Shown here: piece after piece, positions 17,528 through 26,745 of the stretch
Layout of the letters: the number at the start of each line of letters is the position of its first letter
How positions within the stretch are numbered: position 1 is the first letter of the stretch
From: Paenibacillus sp. KS-LC4
GTDB taxonomy: Bacteria > Bacillota > Bacilli > Paenibacillales > Paenibacillaceae
Direction of reading: 5' to 3'
Length of the DNA: 64,000 bases
Assembly (NCBI RefSeq): GCF_036894955.1
Contig: NZ_CP145905.1
Coordinates: 1,123,501-1,187,500, forward strand
Translations under genes and position numbers: made by a program
The notes under the pieces: generated by a model
The model's input: the letters and a program-made list of their open reading frames with translations, nothing else
Database searches by the model: none
Told to the model about the DNA's origin: nothing

Positions 17528-18652
17528 ATGAAAAAAAATGTGATGGCATTGCTCATGATTTCGGTTCTATTGGTGCTGGCAGCTTGTGGTGGAGGAAATA
17601 CGGGGTCGAGCAGCGGCAATTCATCAGGCTCAGGCAATACAGGAGGGGACAAGAAGCTGAAGGTTGTTTTGCTCATACCGGGCACACTCGGCGACAAATC
17701 CTTCTTTGATGCAGCGAACAGGGGATTGACGCTCGTTAAATCCGAGCTTGGCGCCGAAACGAAGGTCATTGAAATGGGAACAGACAAAACAAAGTGGGAA
17801 CCTACTTATCAAGATATAGCAGCGCAGGACTGGGATATCGTTATCTCCGGCGGCTCGGAAATTACCGAAATGTTTAATGCAACAGCAGAGATGTATCCGG
17901 ACAAAAAATTCATCAACTACGACACGGATATTGAAGAAACACCAGCTAACGTATATGCGATGTCCTACGCAACGAACGAGGTTTCCTTCCTTGCTGGAGC
18001 CGTAGCCGCAATTGCAACGAAAGCCGATATTCCAAATGCGAATAAGGATAATGTGATTGGCTTTGTTGGCGGCATGGACATTCCCGGCATTAATGCATTT
18101 CTGGTTGGTTATATTCAAGGCGCGCAATACGTTGATCCAGCCATTAAAGTAGCCGTTTCCTATGCGGGAGATTTCGTTAACCCGGCGAAAGGCAAGGAGC
18201 TGTCGCTGATCCAGTACAATTCTGGTGTTGACGTTATTTTCAACGTGGCTGGCGCTACGGGCCTAGGTATATTCGATGCAGCCAAGGACAAGAAGCGTTA
18301 CGCGATTGGGGTTGACTCCGACCAAGGCACCCTGCTTCAGGAAACGGATAAAGAAAAAGCGGATCTCATTGTAACGTCTGCTATCAAAAAAATCGACTCC
18401 GCGATTGTTGGTGCAGTGAAGAAAACGCAAGAGGGTACGCTTGAATATGGACAACGCCAAGTGCTCAGCTTTGATCAGGATGGCGTAGGCATTGCTGAAA
18501 ATGATATTTACAAATCCATCTTCACAGCGGATATGCAGAAGCAAGTTGAAGACATCAAGCAAAAGCTCGCTAAACAAGAAATTAAAGTAGACAATGCGAT
18601 GGGCATGGAAACTTCGCAAATCGAAGCGATCCGCAACGCTGTTAAACCATAA
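17528..18652 (+). CDS. BMP-family nucleoside-binding lipoprotein
   Basis: 374 residues. The signal peptide ends in lipobox LAAC (Cys20), then a Gly/Ser-rich linker. The body has BMP (basic membrane protein/Med) features: LIPGTLGDKSFFDAANRG, WDIVISGGSEITE, FVGGMDIPGINAFLVGY and YAIGVDSDQGT. BMP proteins bind purine nucleosides and feed NupOPQ-type ABC transporters, as in Bacillus subtilis NupNOPQ. The downstream genes encode exactly such an ATPase and two permeases, then a nucleoside hydrolase. It is the first gene of the operon. The 247-bp gap before it shows no riboswitch that I can recognise. Confidence 0.92.
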   Translation: MKKNVMALLMISVLLVLAACGGGNTGSSSGNSSGSGNTGGDKKLKVVLLIPGTLGDKSFFDAANRGLTLVKSELGAETKVIEMGTDKTKWEPTYQDIAAQDWDIVISGGSEITEMFNATAEMYPDKKFINYDTDIEETPANVYAMSYATNEVSFLAGAVAAIATKADIPNANKDNVIGFVGGMDIPGINAFLVGYIQGAQYVDPAIKVAVSYAGDFVNPAKGKELSLIQYNSGVDVIFNVAGATGLGIFDAAKDKKRYAIGVDSDQGTLLQETDKEKADLIVTSAIKKIDSAIVGAVKKTQEGTLEYGQRQVLSFDQDGVGIAENDIYKSIFTADMQKQVEDIKQKLAKQEIKVDNAMGMETSQIEAIRNAVKP

Positions 18653-18679
18653 TAACGATTTGAAAAATTCAGTGCAGTT

Positions 18680-18733
18680 GGTCATTATTCTATTCCTATC
18701 GGGAAGAAGGCCAGCTGCCTCTTTATAATGACC
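18680..18733 (+). terminator. attenuator-like hairpin after the binding protein gene
   Basis: GGTCATTAT (18680-18688) pairs with ATAATGACC (18725-18733), with a second small hairpin inside. There is no T-tract, so it may stabilise the upstream mRNA or only partly stop transcription before the ATPase gene. Confidence 0.4.
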
Positions 18734-18757
18734 TCCGAAAGGTAAAGGGGTTTTACG

Positions 18758-20314
18758 ATGATGCCGAGTCAGCTGCTCGAAATGAAAAAGATTACGAAGG
18801 TGTATCCGAATGGGGTTGTCGCCAACCAAAACGTCCAGTTTTCACTGGCCGAGGGCGAAATTCATGCGATTGTCGGTGAAAATGGTGCTGGAAAATCCAC
18901 GCTGATGAAGATGATGTTCGGCATGGAAGAGCCAAGCGAGGGCGAGATTATTCTTCGGGGCAAGCCCGTAAAGCTGGCTTCGCCGCAGGATGCGATCGAC
19001 CATGGCATCGGCATGGTGCATCAGCATTTTATGCTGGTGCCGTCGTTCACCGTCGCGGAAAATATGGTGCTGGGCATGGAGCCGAAGAAAGGCATCAGCA
19101 TTAATTACAATGAAGCGGTGCGAATGACGGAGGAGATGAGCAAGAAGTACAATCTGCTCGTTAATCCGAAGGCGAAGGTCGAGGATCTCAGCGTCGGCAT
19201 GAAGCAGAAGGTCGAAATATTGAAGGCTCTGCTGCGTGGCGCCGAAATTCTCATTCTCGATGAGCCGACAGCCGTATTGACGCCGCAGGAAACCGAAGAG
19301 CTGTTCCGTGAGCTGACGCAGCTTAAGCAGCAGGGGCATACGATTGTGTTTATTTCCCATAAACTCAAGGAAGTTAAAGCGATTTGCGACCGTATTACGA
19401 TTATGCGAGCGGGCAAAAGCGAGGGTGTTTTTTGGACGAAGGACGTTACCGAGCAGGAAATTTCCAAGCTGATGGTCGGCCGTGACGTCGTGCTGAAGTA
19501 TGACAAGGAGAAGAAGCCTTATGGGGCGCCGATTTTGTCAGTTACTGATTTTTCGCTAAGTGATGAGTCGGGCAAGGCGCTGCTCAACAAGGTAGCCTTC
19601 AAGGTGCGCAGCGGTGAAATCGTAGGCATCGCTGGCGTTGAGGGCAATGGGCAAACTCAGCTCGTTGAGGCGTTAACGGGCAGTCTAGCTGTGCGCGGCG
19701 GAAATGTGGCTGTTAAAGGCACGGATATTCAAGGCTATGATATTCGCCAAATTCGCTCGCTTGGCGTTTCGTATATTCCAGAGGATCGCATGCGCCAGGG
19801 AGCAGCGAAGGATGCGAGCATTTCCGATAATTTGATTTCTACGCAATACAATACGAAAGCGATGAACAATGGCCTCTTTTTGAAAAGTAAAAAAATAGCG
19901 CAGCTTGCGACCACTCTTATAGAGGAGTTCCGCGTGCGCTGCTCAGGCCCGAATCAGCCGATAGGCATGCTTTCAGGCGGCAACATGCAGAAGGTCGTCG
20001 TCGCTCGCGAATGCTCGACAGCGCCGGATTTGCTCATTGCCGAGCAGCCGACACGCGGCGTCGACATCGGGGCCGCTCAATTTATTCATCAGAAGCTGAT
20101 TGAGCTTCGGGATGGCGGCAGCGGCGTGCTGCTTATTTCCGCAGATTTAAATGAAATATTGGAGCTGAGCGACAGCCTGCTCGTCATGTATGAAGGACAG
20201 ATTGTCGCTTATTTGGAGGAGCCGTCAGCGGTAAGCGAGGAAGAGCTCGGACTGTACATGCTGGGCCTTGAGCGCCAGGACGAGCAGCAAATCAGGAGGG
20301 CCGTGGAAGCATGA
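18758..20314 (+). CDS. nucleoside ABC transporter ATPase with two nucleotide-binding domains
   Basis: 518 residues. The first ABC domain has Walker A GENGAGKST and signature LSVGMKQKVEIL. The second has a degenerate Walker A (GVEGNGQTQ) and signature LSGGNMQKVVVA. This double arrangement with an altered second P-loop is normal for sugar/nucleoside CUT2-type ATPases such as NupO. It overlaps the next permease gene by 4 bp, consistent with coupled translation. Its start is an ATGATG pair; the first codon is used here. Confidence 0.94.
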   Translation: MMPSQLLEMKKITKVYPNGVVANQNVQFSLAEGEIHAIVGENGAGKSTLMKMMFGMEEPSEGEIILRGKPVKLASPQDAIDHGIGMVHQHFMLVPSFTVAENMVLGMEPKKGISINYNEAVRMTEEMSKKYNLLVNPKAKVEDLSVGMKQKVEILKALLRGAEILILDEPTAVLTPQETEELFRELTQLKQQGHTIVFISHKLKEVKAICDRITIMRAGKSEGVFWTKDVTEQEISKLMVGRDVVLKYDKEKKPYGAPILSVTDFSLSDESGKALLNKVAFKVRSGEIVGIAGVEGNGQTQLVEALTGSLAVRGGNVAVKGTDIQGYDIRQIRSLGVSYIPEDRMRQGAAKDASISDNLISTQYNTKAMNNGLFLKSKKIAQLATTLIEEFRVRCSGPNQPIGMLSGGNMQKVVVARECSTAPDLLIAEQPTRGVDIGAAQFIHQKLIELRDGGSGVLLISADLNEILELSDSLLVMYEGQIVAYLEEPSAVSEEELGLYMLGLERQDEQQIRRAVEA

Positions 20315-21357
20315 AGGTAAAATATTTTGAAGTCATTCGGACAACAGCGGTCATTCTAATTGCGCTTGTTCTCGCTTTTATTATTATTTCGATTGTCAGC
20401 GAGCAGCCGCTGGAGAGCATTCGCATCTTCCTATGGGAGCCGCTGAATACGAAGGGGCATATCGGCAACGTCATTGAAATGGCGATTCCGCTCATGTTCA
20501 CAGGACTTGCGGTATCGCTGCTGTTTAAGGCGAATTTATTCAATCTTGGAGCGGAAGGGCTGTTTTATTTTTCCGGGGTCGTTGCAGCAACGCTTGCGAT
20601 ACATCTGAGCCTGAACAGCTTCGTTCATCCGATTGTGGCCATACTGGCAGGGTCGCTAGTCGGCGCACTGTTATCTGCCATACCGGGCATACTCAAGGCG
20701 AAATGGAATGTAAATGAGCTTGTCAGCTCGCTCATGTTCAACAATATTTTGTTTGGAATCGGGCTTTATATTTTGAACTACAAGCTGCGCGATGCCCAGG
20801 CCTTCGCAGCTGTATCCTTCAAGTTTGAGAAGACAGCGATGCTCAGCAAGCTGATACCAGGAACCCGTATTCATACGGGACTGATTATCGTGCTCCTGCT
20901 GATTGTGGCGGCGCATTATTTTTTGTACAAAACCAAATGGGGCTATGAGCTGAGAATGACGGGCGCCAATCGCGAATTTGCGGGCTACTCCGGCATGAAG
21001 ACAGCTAAGGTCATCGTTATCGTGCATTTAATTGCCGGATTTATTGCGGGCATGGGCGGCTCGGTCGAGGTGCTGGGCATGTACAGTCGCTTTCAGTGGT
21101 CGTCGCTGCCGGGCTATGGTCTTGATGGTGCTCTTGTGGCGATGCTGGCGAAAAACAATCCGCTATCGGTCATCGGCGCAGCGCTTTTCCTCGCATATAT
21201 TCGTATTGGGGCTGACCAGATGGCGCGTTTCTCCGATGTGCCTGCGGAAATGATTTCGATTGTGCAGGCCATAATCATTTTGCTGATTTCGGCAGAGCAG
21301 TTTTTGAAATTCTGGAAAAATCGGATGCTGCTCAAGGAGGCACAGCGTAATGTCTAG
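20311..21357 (+). CDS. nucleoside ABC transporter permease (NupP-like)
   Basis: 348 residues with eight to ten hydrophobic segments. Family features include NLGAEGLFYFSGV, WNVNELVSSLMFNNILFG and AGFIAGMGGSVEVLG. It belongs to the branched-chain amino acid/ribose/nucleoside permease fold (BPD_transp_2). It overlaps both neighbours (4 bp and 8 bp), so ATPase and both permeases are made in step. Confidence 0.93.
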   Translation: MKVKYFEVIRTTAVILIALVLAFIIISIVSEQPLESIRIFLWEPLNTKGHIGNVIEMAIPLMFTGLAVSLLFKANLFNLGAEGLFYFSGVVAATLAIHLSLNSFVHPIVAILAGSLVGALLSAIPGILKAKWNVNELVSSLMFNNILFGIGLYILNYKLRDAQAFAAVSFKFEKTAMLSKLIPGTRIHTGLIIVLLLIVAAHYFLYKTKWGYELRMTGANREFAGYSGMKTAKVIVIVHLIAGFIAGMGGSVEVLGMYSRFQWSSLPGYGLDGALVAMLAKNNPLSVIGAALFLAYIRIGADQMARFSDVPAEMISIVQAIIILLISAEQFLKFWKNRMLLKEAQRNV

Positions 21358-22288
21358 TTTGTTTAATGTCATTTTTACAACTGAATTTGCGTTTTCTGTC
21401 CTCCGGGTAACGACTCCGATTTTGTTCGCCGCCTTAGGAGCCCTTATTTCCAACCGTGCGGGTATTATCAATATCGGACTTGAGGGCATTATGCTTGTGG
21501 CGGCGCTTTCTGGCGTCGTGGTCAGCGCTTATACAGGTAGCTCATGGGTTGGGTTGATGGGGGCTGTAATGGCGGGTACGCTGATTTCCGGCATATTGGC
21601 TTTTTTCACCCTGCATTTCAAGACGCATATTATTCTCGGCGGGGTAGCGATCAATATGTTCGCCTCCGGGGGAACCGTATTTATTTTGTATTTGCTAAGC
21701 GGTGATAAAGGCTCCTCGACCTCGCTTCCGAGCAAGGTGCTGCCTAGTGTGGACATTCCGCTGCTTAAGGATATTCCAGTGCTGGGACCGATTTTCTCGG
21801 GTCACAATGTATTGACTTATATGTCGATACTGGCGGTTTTTGTTGTCTATTACATGCTGAAAAGAACACCGCTTGGCCTGCGCATTCGCTCAGTAGGCGA
21901 AAATCCGCAGGCTGCTCAGTCCGTTGGGGTCAGCGTAGTGAAGGTGCAGTATACGGCGCTGCTGCTGAGCGGCTTTTTCGCAGGACTTGGCGGCGCTTAT
22001 ATGTCGATGGGCTACCTCTCGCTGTTCACGCGGGATATGACCGCAGGCCGGGGCTGGATCGCGATTGCCGCGGAGTCGATGGGGCGGAGCACGACAGTCG
22101 GCACGACGCTGACATCCCTGTTATTCGGCGCGGCGGATGCGCTGGCTAATGCGCTTCAGGTGCTTAAAATTCCGGCGGAGCTGATCGGCACACTCCCTTA
22201 CGTCACGACCGTCATCGGACTCGTCGTCTACGCGGTCAGCGAATCCCGTAAAAGAAATAGGAAGCTTAAAACGAAAGTGAAAGGATGA
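21350..22288 (+). CDS. nucleoside ABC transporter permease (NupQ-like)
   Basis: 312 residues, multi-pass. It is the shorter partner permease, with NRAGIINIGLEGIML and SVGENPQAAQSVGVSV typical of this subfamily. It pairs with the preceding permease to form the channel. A basic C-terminus (RKRNRKLKTKVKG) faces the cytoplasm. Confidence 0.93.
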   Translation: MSSLFNVIFTTEFAFSVLRVTTPILFAALGALISNRAGIINIGLEGIMLVAALSGVVVSAYTGSSWVGLMGAVMAGTLISGILAFFTLHFKTHIILGGVAINMFASGGTVFILYLLSGDKGSSTSLPSKVLPSVDIPLLKDIPVLGPIFSGHNVLTYMSILAVFVVYYMLKRTPLGLRIRSVGENPQAAQSVGVSVVKVQYTALLLSGFFAGLGGAYMSMGYLSLFTRDMTAGRGWIAIAAESMGRSTTVGTTLTSLLFGAADALANALQVLKIPAELIGTLPYVTTVIGLVVYAVSESRKRNRKLKTKVKG

Positions 22289-22296
22289 TGATTACG

Positions 22297-23253
22297 ATGG
22301 CTAGACCAATTATTATCGACTGTGACCCAGGGCATGATGATGCGATTGCGATATTGCTCGCGCTTGCGAATCCACAGCTGCTGGAGGTAAAAGCAATTAC
22401 GACGGTTGGCGGCAATCAGGTGCTGGAGAAAATTACGAACAATGCGCTTAAGCTGCTCAGCTTTATAGATAAAGATATTCCGGTGGCGAAGGGTGCGCCA
22501 GGGCCACTGCTAGGCAAGCTCGTAACGGGAGAAGAGGCACATGGCGATTCCGGCATGGACGGCCCAGAGTTGCCGCCCTCCCGTTTCAAGCCGGTGAATA
22601 AACATGCGATTGAGCTGATGGTTGAGGTGATCCGTTCCTCGGAGCAGAAGGTCACGCTCGTGCCAATCGGCCCGCTGACCAATATTGCGCTGCTGCTTAA
22701 AGGCTTCCCCGATGTAAAGGAGAAAATCGAGCAGATCTCCCTTATGGGCGGAGGCATCAGCTACGGCAATGTAACGTCAACGGCTGAGTTCAACATATAT
22801 GTTGACCCTGAGGCTGCAAGAATCGTGTTCGAATCGGGCGTCCCGATTACGATGAGCGGACTGGATGTGACTGATAAGGCAGCTATTTATCAGGAGGATA
22901 TTGAAGCGCTGAAGCAGCGCGGCGAGGTATCCTACATGGTGGGCGAGCTGCTCGACTTCTATTCCATCTACAGCCGCAAGCTGGGCTTTGAAGGCAGCTC
23001 GCTGCATGATCCTTGCGCGATTGCTTGGCTGCTTCGCCCTGAGCTGTTCCAAAGTGAAAGCTATCACGTTTCGATAGAGACGGACGGCAGGGTGACGAGA
23101 GGCATGACAGTGGCAGACCGCCGCAAAAAAACGGATGAAACGGCAAATGTGCAGGTGCTGATGGATGTGGATCGCGAAGCTTTTATTAAGCTCATTTTTG
23201 ACGCTCTTGCGGTGCATGATGAGAATGCCAAGGCTCGACAAGGGCAGGCTTAA
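22297..23253 (+). CDS. nucleoside hydrolase (IunH/Rih family)
   Basis: 318 residues from the ATG at 22297, which gives the usual family N-terminus ARPIIIDCDPGHDDA. ATG codons at 22285 and 22288 are possible, but AAAGGA lies too close to them. The DxDxxxDD calcium/ribose-binding cluster is D8, D10, D14, D15. Other family signs are LVPIGPLTNIALLL, MGGG, EFNIYVDPEAA and HDPCAIAWLL. It cleaves ribonucleosides to base and ribose in the cytoplasm. Directly following the nucleoside importer, it should process imported nucleosides. Confidence 0.93.
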   Translation: MARPIIIDCDPGHDDAIAILLALANPQLLEVKAITTVGGNQVLEKITNNALKLLSFIDKDIPVAKGAPGPLLGKLVTGEEAHGDSGMDGPELPPSRFKPVNKHAIELMVEVIRSSEQKVTLVPIGPLTNIALLLKGFPDVKEKIEQISLMGGGISYGNVTSTAEFNIYVDPEAARIVFESGVPITMSGLDVTDKAAIYQEDIEALKQRGEVSYMVGELLDFYSIYSRKLGFEGSSLHDPCAIAWLLRPELFQSESYHVSIETDGRVTRGMTVADRRKKTDETANVQVLMDVDREAFIKLIFDALAVHDENAKARQGQA

Positions 23254-23255
23254 TT

Positions 23256-24650
23256 ATGGCAGGCTGGGATAAGCTGCGGGAAATTGTCCGCTTTGAGATG
23301 ATTCAGCGCGGGGAAGAAGGCTGCGACGTAAACGGCTTCGCGGAAAAGCTGGCCGCAGCGGGTGAAAATCCCGCTGCGCTTATGGAGATTTATAACGAGC
23401 TGTCGGCTCTGGAAGTGAGTGCAGATTTCCCTTATGAGGAGCCATCTGATTTGGAAGCTATCCGCAGGCTGCGCCCGGAGGGCCCAAGAACGCTGGCAGC
23501 GGATTTGACCAATGAGCAGTGGCAGGACAAGTTTTATGGGGCTTGGCTAGGACGTTGTGTAGGCTGTGCGCTTGGCAAGCCGGTGGAGTATTGGGATTAT
23601 TTATATGGCAAAGACGGGCGTCCGGGCTGGGAAAATATTGAGCTGTGGTTCCGCGGCGCTGACGCTTGGCCGATTAAAGGCTATACGCCGGGCGAATCGA
23701 CAGCAAGCGAGCAGTACGGGCTGGGGCTGAATGATTGGTCGCCGATGAGCACAAGCGAGACGATTCAGTATATGGAAAGCGATGATGATATCCGCTACAC
23801 GGTACTAGGACTTTTGCTGCTGGAGCAAAAAGGGCTCGCTTTCGATTCCTGGGACATCGGCAAGCTTTGGCACAAAAACCTGACCTACAGTCAGGTTTGC
23901 ACAGCGGAGACGCAGTCTTATTTGAACTTTGCCCATGAGACCTCCCATCTGAATGGAGACAAGCCCGGCGATTGGTCTGAGCGCCTAGAGCGGGTACGGA
24001 TGTATATGAACCCTTACAGAGAATGGATTGGCGCGCAAATCCGTGCGGATGGGCTCGCTTACGGCGTAGCCGGAAGGCCGGAGCTTGCAGCCGAGCTGGG
24101 CTGGCGCGATGCCTCCTTCTCGCATGTGAAGAACGGCATCTATGGCGAGATGTTCGTCGCGGCGATGATTGCCGCTGCCTTCGTTGAGAAGGACAACAAG
24201 CGCATTGTCGAGATTGGCCTCAGTGAAATTCCGGCAACGAGCAGACTTGCTTATGATGTGCGCAAAGCGGTTGCCATTGCGGAGACGGCAAGCAGCGACC
24301 GCGAGCTGGTGAGCCGTATTTGGGAAGCGTTCAGCCATTATGATGCTGTGCATACGAACAATAATGCAGCGCTGGTAGCTGCGGTGCTTGTGTATGCAGG
24401 CGATGATTTCGAGAAGGCTGTAACGACGGCCGTTTATGGCGGCATGGACACGGATTGCAACGGTGCGACGGTCGGCTCGATTATGGGCGCAAAGCATGGC
24501 GCAGCGGCGCTGCCGAAGTCATGGGTCGAGCCGCTGAATGATACGCTGTATGCGGAGCTGAGCGGCTTTCATCCGATTGCGATCTCCGAGGTTGCGCGGC
24601 GGAGCTATGAGGTTTTTCGGAAAATTGAGGCGGAATTGAATCATTCATAA
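23256..24650 (+). CDS. ADP-ribosylglycohydrolase-family protein
   Basis: 464 residues, starting 2 bp after the hydrolase stop. Family marks are GAWLGRCVGCALGKPVE, SDDDIRYTVLGLLLLE and the metal-binding GGMDTDCNGATVGS near residue 395, matching the ARH/DraG fold that binds two Mg ions. Its size is larger than typical DraG (about 300 aa), with an extra N-terminal helical region of about 85 residues. In this operon it probably acts on a ribosylated or nucleoside-type substrate rather than on protein ADP-ribosylation; that is inferred from the neighbours. It is the last gene, followed by a strong terminator. Confidence 0.88.
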   Translation: MAGWDKLREIVRFEMIQRGEEGCDVNGFAEKLAAAGENPAALMEIYNELSALEVSADFPYEEPSDLEAIRRLRPEGPRTLAADLTNEQWQDKFYGAWLGRCVGCALGKPVEYWDYLYGKDGRPGWENIELWFRGADAWPIKGYTPGESTASEQYGLGLNDWSPMSTSETIQYMESDDDIRYTVLGLLLLEQKGLAFDSWDIGKLWHKNLTYSQVCTAETQSYLNFAHETSHLNGDKPGDWSERLERVRMYMNPYREWIGAQIRADGLAYGVAGRPELAAELGWRDASFSHVKNGIYGEMFVAAMIAAAFVEKDNKRIVEIGLSEIPATSRLAYDVRKAVAIAETASSDRELVSRIWEAFSHYDAVHTNNNAALVAAVLVYAGDDFEKAVTTAVYGGMDTDCNGATVGSIMGAKHGAAALPKSWVEPLNDTLYAELSGFHPIAISEVARRSYEVFRKIEAELNHS

Positions 24651-24660
24651 TAGGGTGGAG

Positions 24661-24699
24661 AAGGCATTGGTGGGTATCGTCCTACCGATGCCTTTTTTT
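24661..24699 (+). terminator. rho-independent terminator of the nucleoside operon
   Basis: AAGGCATTGGTGGG pairs with CCTACCGATGCCTT around TATCGT and is followed by TTTTTTT. The rest of the 24651-24915 gap holds no gene. Confidence 0.85.
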
Positions 24700-24915
24700 A
24701 TGGAAAGGGGTGCATATTAAAAAGCATATCGACAGTGAACTCTTGGGAGTTATAGTATGCTTGTTAATCCTATTAGATAAGTTTGTTTTTAGGCTGGAAA
24801 CACTAAGGCTTCATTAATCTTGCCAATTGACAGCGTAAAATAGGAGTGGGATAATAGCTTCGAATCTACCAATATTGGGTGTTTTATACAATGTGAACAA
24901 GGGAGATATGTTTCA

Positions 24916-25947
24916 ATGAAAATTCATCTGCCGCTAGCTGATTCACCTATTTATGGCTATTTGCACCATGCTTATTTATTCGGTATTATTGGACACTCCG
25001 AGAGCGCGGGGCCGTGGATGCACAGCTATTACACCCAATTATTTTGCGCAAAGGATTTCGTAGAGCTAGCTTGCCCAGTGAATTTTTACCAATTGGATAA
25101 TTGCCCGCTGCGAGATACCCAGGCGATATCCCGTTCACTCGTCGTCCTCCTAACCGACATCCACCGCTTTATTCAAACTAGCCTTGAACAAGGCTATCAT
25201 GTTCTCTCTTTCGTCAACGAGTTTTATATGCCCTACAGTGATTTTTTTGGCGTGAGGGATTTTACGCATGATCTATTGATCAGCGGGTACGATAGCGAGC
25301 AGCAGAGCTATCTGGTGACCAATTTTGTGGACGGCAAATATCAGACCTTCTCTGTTGCCTTTGATGATTATGAAACCGCCTTCAACAAGGCGACCTTTTA
25401 TGACGAATACGGCAATTACGAGGAATATAAGACACGGATTTGCCTATATCGGGCTAGCGCCCACAAATATGTGTTTACGGCGGATTCCGTTCTTTATTTT
25501 CTCGAGGATTACTTAAGCGCCACGAATCGTCTGAAAACCGTATTTGCCAATGAGAGCCATTTGGCCTTCGGCATGGATGTGTACCAGTACATAGCGGAGG
25601 AGATAGGCAAAGTAATTGACGGAACCCGAGCGCCCGACGGCCGGCCGCTGCACATTTTGTGGGAGCACAAGAAGTGCATGCGGGCGAAAATCGAATATAT
25701 GCTGGCCCAAGGCTACATCAAGGATGAAACGCTGCTTTCTGGTTATGAGCCGATCGAGCGGGACGTCAATCTTGGGCGAGTGTCCCTCATGAAATATAGA
25801 CAGACGAGCAACAATGATATTCTACATTCCATTAATTATAACCTGAACCGAATTAAAGAGCAGGAGCGAGACGTACTTAACCGCCTGCATAATGAAATGC
25901 TAGCCTGCAAGAGCTATTTTCCGACAACGGACTGGGTGCGAGTATAA
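24916..25947 (+). CDS. uncharacterised protein, possible BtrH-like N-terminal fold
   Basis: 343 residues, cytoplasmic by sequence, rich in Tyr and Phe. The first half contains HVLSFVNEFYMPYSDFF, then RDFTHDLLISGYD, a pattern of aromatic residues and a His-Asp region that reminds me of the papain-like N-terminal domain of butirosin biosynthesis protein BtrH and related Paenibacillus proteins near peptide or antibiotic clusters. A nucleophilic Cys was not clearly identified, so activity is uncertain. The second half is helical. It stands alone between a terminator and an OsmC gene, with no biosynthetic partner in the window. Confidence 0.5.
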   Translation: MKIHLPLADSPIYGYLHHAYLFGIIGHSESAGPWMHSYYTQLFCAKDFVELACPVNFYQLDNCPLRDTQAISRSLVVLLTDIHRFIQTSLEQGYHVLSFVNEFYMPYSDFFGVRDFTHDLLISGYDSEQQSYLVTNFVDGKYQTFSVAFDDYETAFNKATFYDEYGNYEEYKTRICLYRASAHKYVFTADSVLYFLEDYLSATNRLKTVFANESHLAFGMDVYQYIAEEIGKVIDGTRAPDGRPLHILWEHKKCMRAKIEYMLAQGYIKDETLLSGYEPIERDVNLGRVSLMKYRQTSNNDILHSINYNLNRIKEQERDVLNRLHNEMLACKSYFPTTDWVRV

Positions 25948-26019
25948 AACAGATTTTAAACGGATTTGAAATGGAATAAAAATGGACTAAAAATAGTTTC
26001 AAAATAAGGAGGCTTAACG

Positions 26020-26484
26020 ATGGCTAATGTTCAAACGTTTAAGGCAACGGCGCATTTACAGGATGGGGTTAAAGTCAAAGCGACAGCGAGACAGTTCGAA
26101 TTGACGATAGATGAGCCGAAGAGTCTCGGTGGAACGGATACGGGGATGAATCCTGTGGAAGCGCTGCTTGCTTCGTTGGGTGCATGCCAGTCTATTGTTG
26201 CCCGAGTATATGCTCCGAAGTTTGATGTAAAGCTTGAAGATTTCCAAGTTGAGGTTGAGGGCGACCTTGATCTCGATGGTTTTTTCAATAAAAGCGAGGC
26301 TCGTCCAGGCTATTCCGATATCCGCTATACGTTCAAGATCAAAACAGATTCGCCTAAGGAGAAGGTAGAAGCCTTCGTTCGATTTTTGGAGAGCAAATGC
26401 CCAGTAGGGGATACGATTGCCAACCCGGTTCAGATGAAATTAGAGCGGATTATGATTGAAAATACAGGTTCGGCTGTGCTGTAA
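26020..26484 (+). CDS. OsmC/Ohr-family redox protein
   Basis: 154 residues. The two conserved Cys are visible in SLGACQSIV and SKCPVGDTI, at the spacing of the OsmC/YhfA family, with NPVEALLASLGAC as the helix motif. These proteins reduce organic hydroperoxides in the cytoplasm. The ribosome site AAGGAGG is 9 bp before the ATG. It is followed by its own terminator. Confidence 0.9.
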   Translation: MANVQTFKATAHLQDGVKVKATARQFELTIDEPKSLGGTDTGMNPVEALLASLGACQSIVARVYAPKFDVKLEDFQVEVEGDLDLDGFFNKSEARPGYSDIRYTFKIKTDSPKEKVEAFVRFLESKCPVGDTIANPVQMKLERIMIENTGSAVL

Positions 26485-26515
26485 GCGGCTCGCGCTATTT
26501 TTGTGAAAAGCATAA

Positions 26516-26550
26516 GGCCCGTGGTCTCTTAGGAGATCGCGGGCTTCATT
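26516..26550 (+). terminator. terminator after the OsmC gene
   Basis: GGCCCGTGGTCTC pairs with GAGATCGCGGGCT (with GT pairs) around a short TTAG loop, followed by TCATTTTG. Confidence 0.6.
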
Positions 26551-26591
26551 TTGCTGAGAGCATGAAGCACTGAAGTTCCCCTCTTATTTTT

Positions 26592-26668
26592 AGAGGACAC
26601 AGATTCCGCTATTCTGAGCTTTTCCCGGATTTCAGGTCGCGCGCGGACAGGAGATTCGCTATTGTCCT
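26592..26668. repeat. copy of a dispersed intergenic repeat (GCGGACAGGA family)
   Basis: Read on this strand it contains TTCCGCTATTCTG, GATTTCAG and GCGGACAGGAGA followed by TTCGCTAT. The reverse complement of 35264-35330 shows the same blocks in the same order, and related units occur at 33852-33911 and 60375-60565. It lies just outside the first insertion sequence. Confidence 0.55.
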
Positions 26669-26745
26669 CCCCACCCCGTCAAAATGGCTAACATCAGAGC
26701 ATTAGCGTCTCCTGTGCTCTTCTGTCAATAGAGTGGACACGCTCA

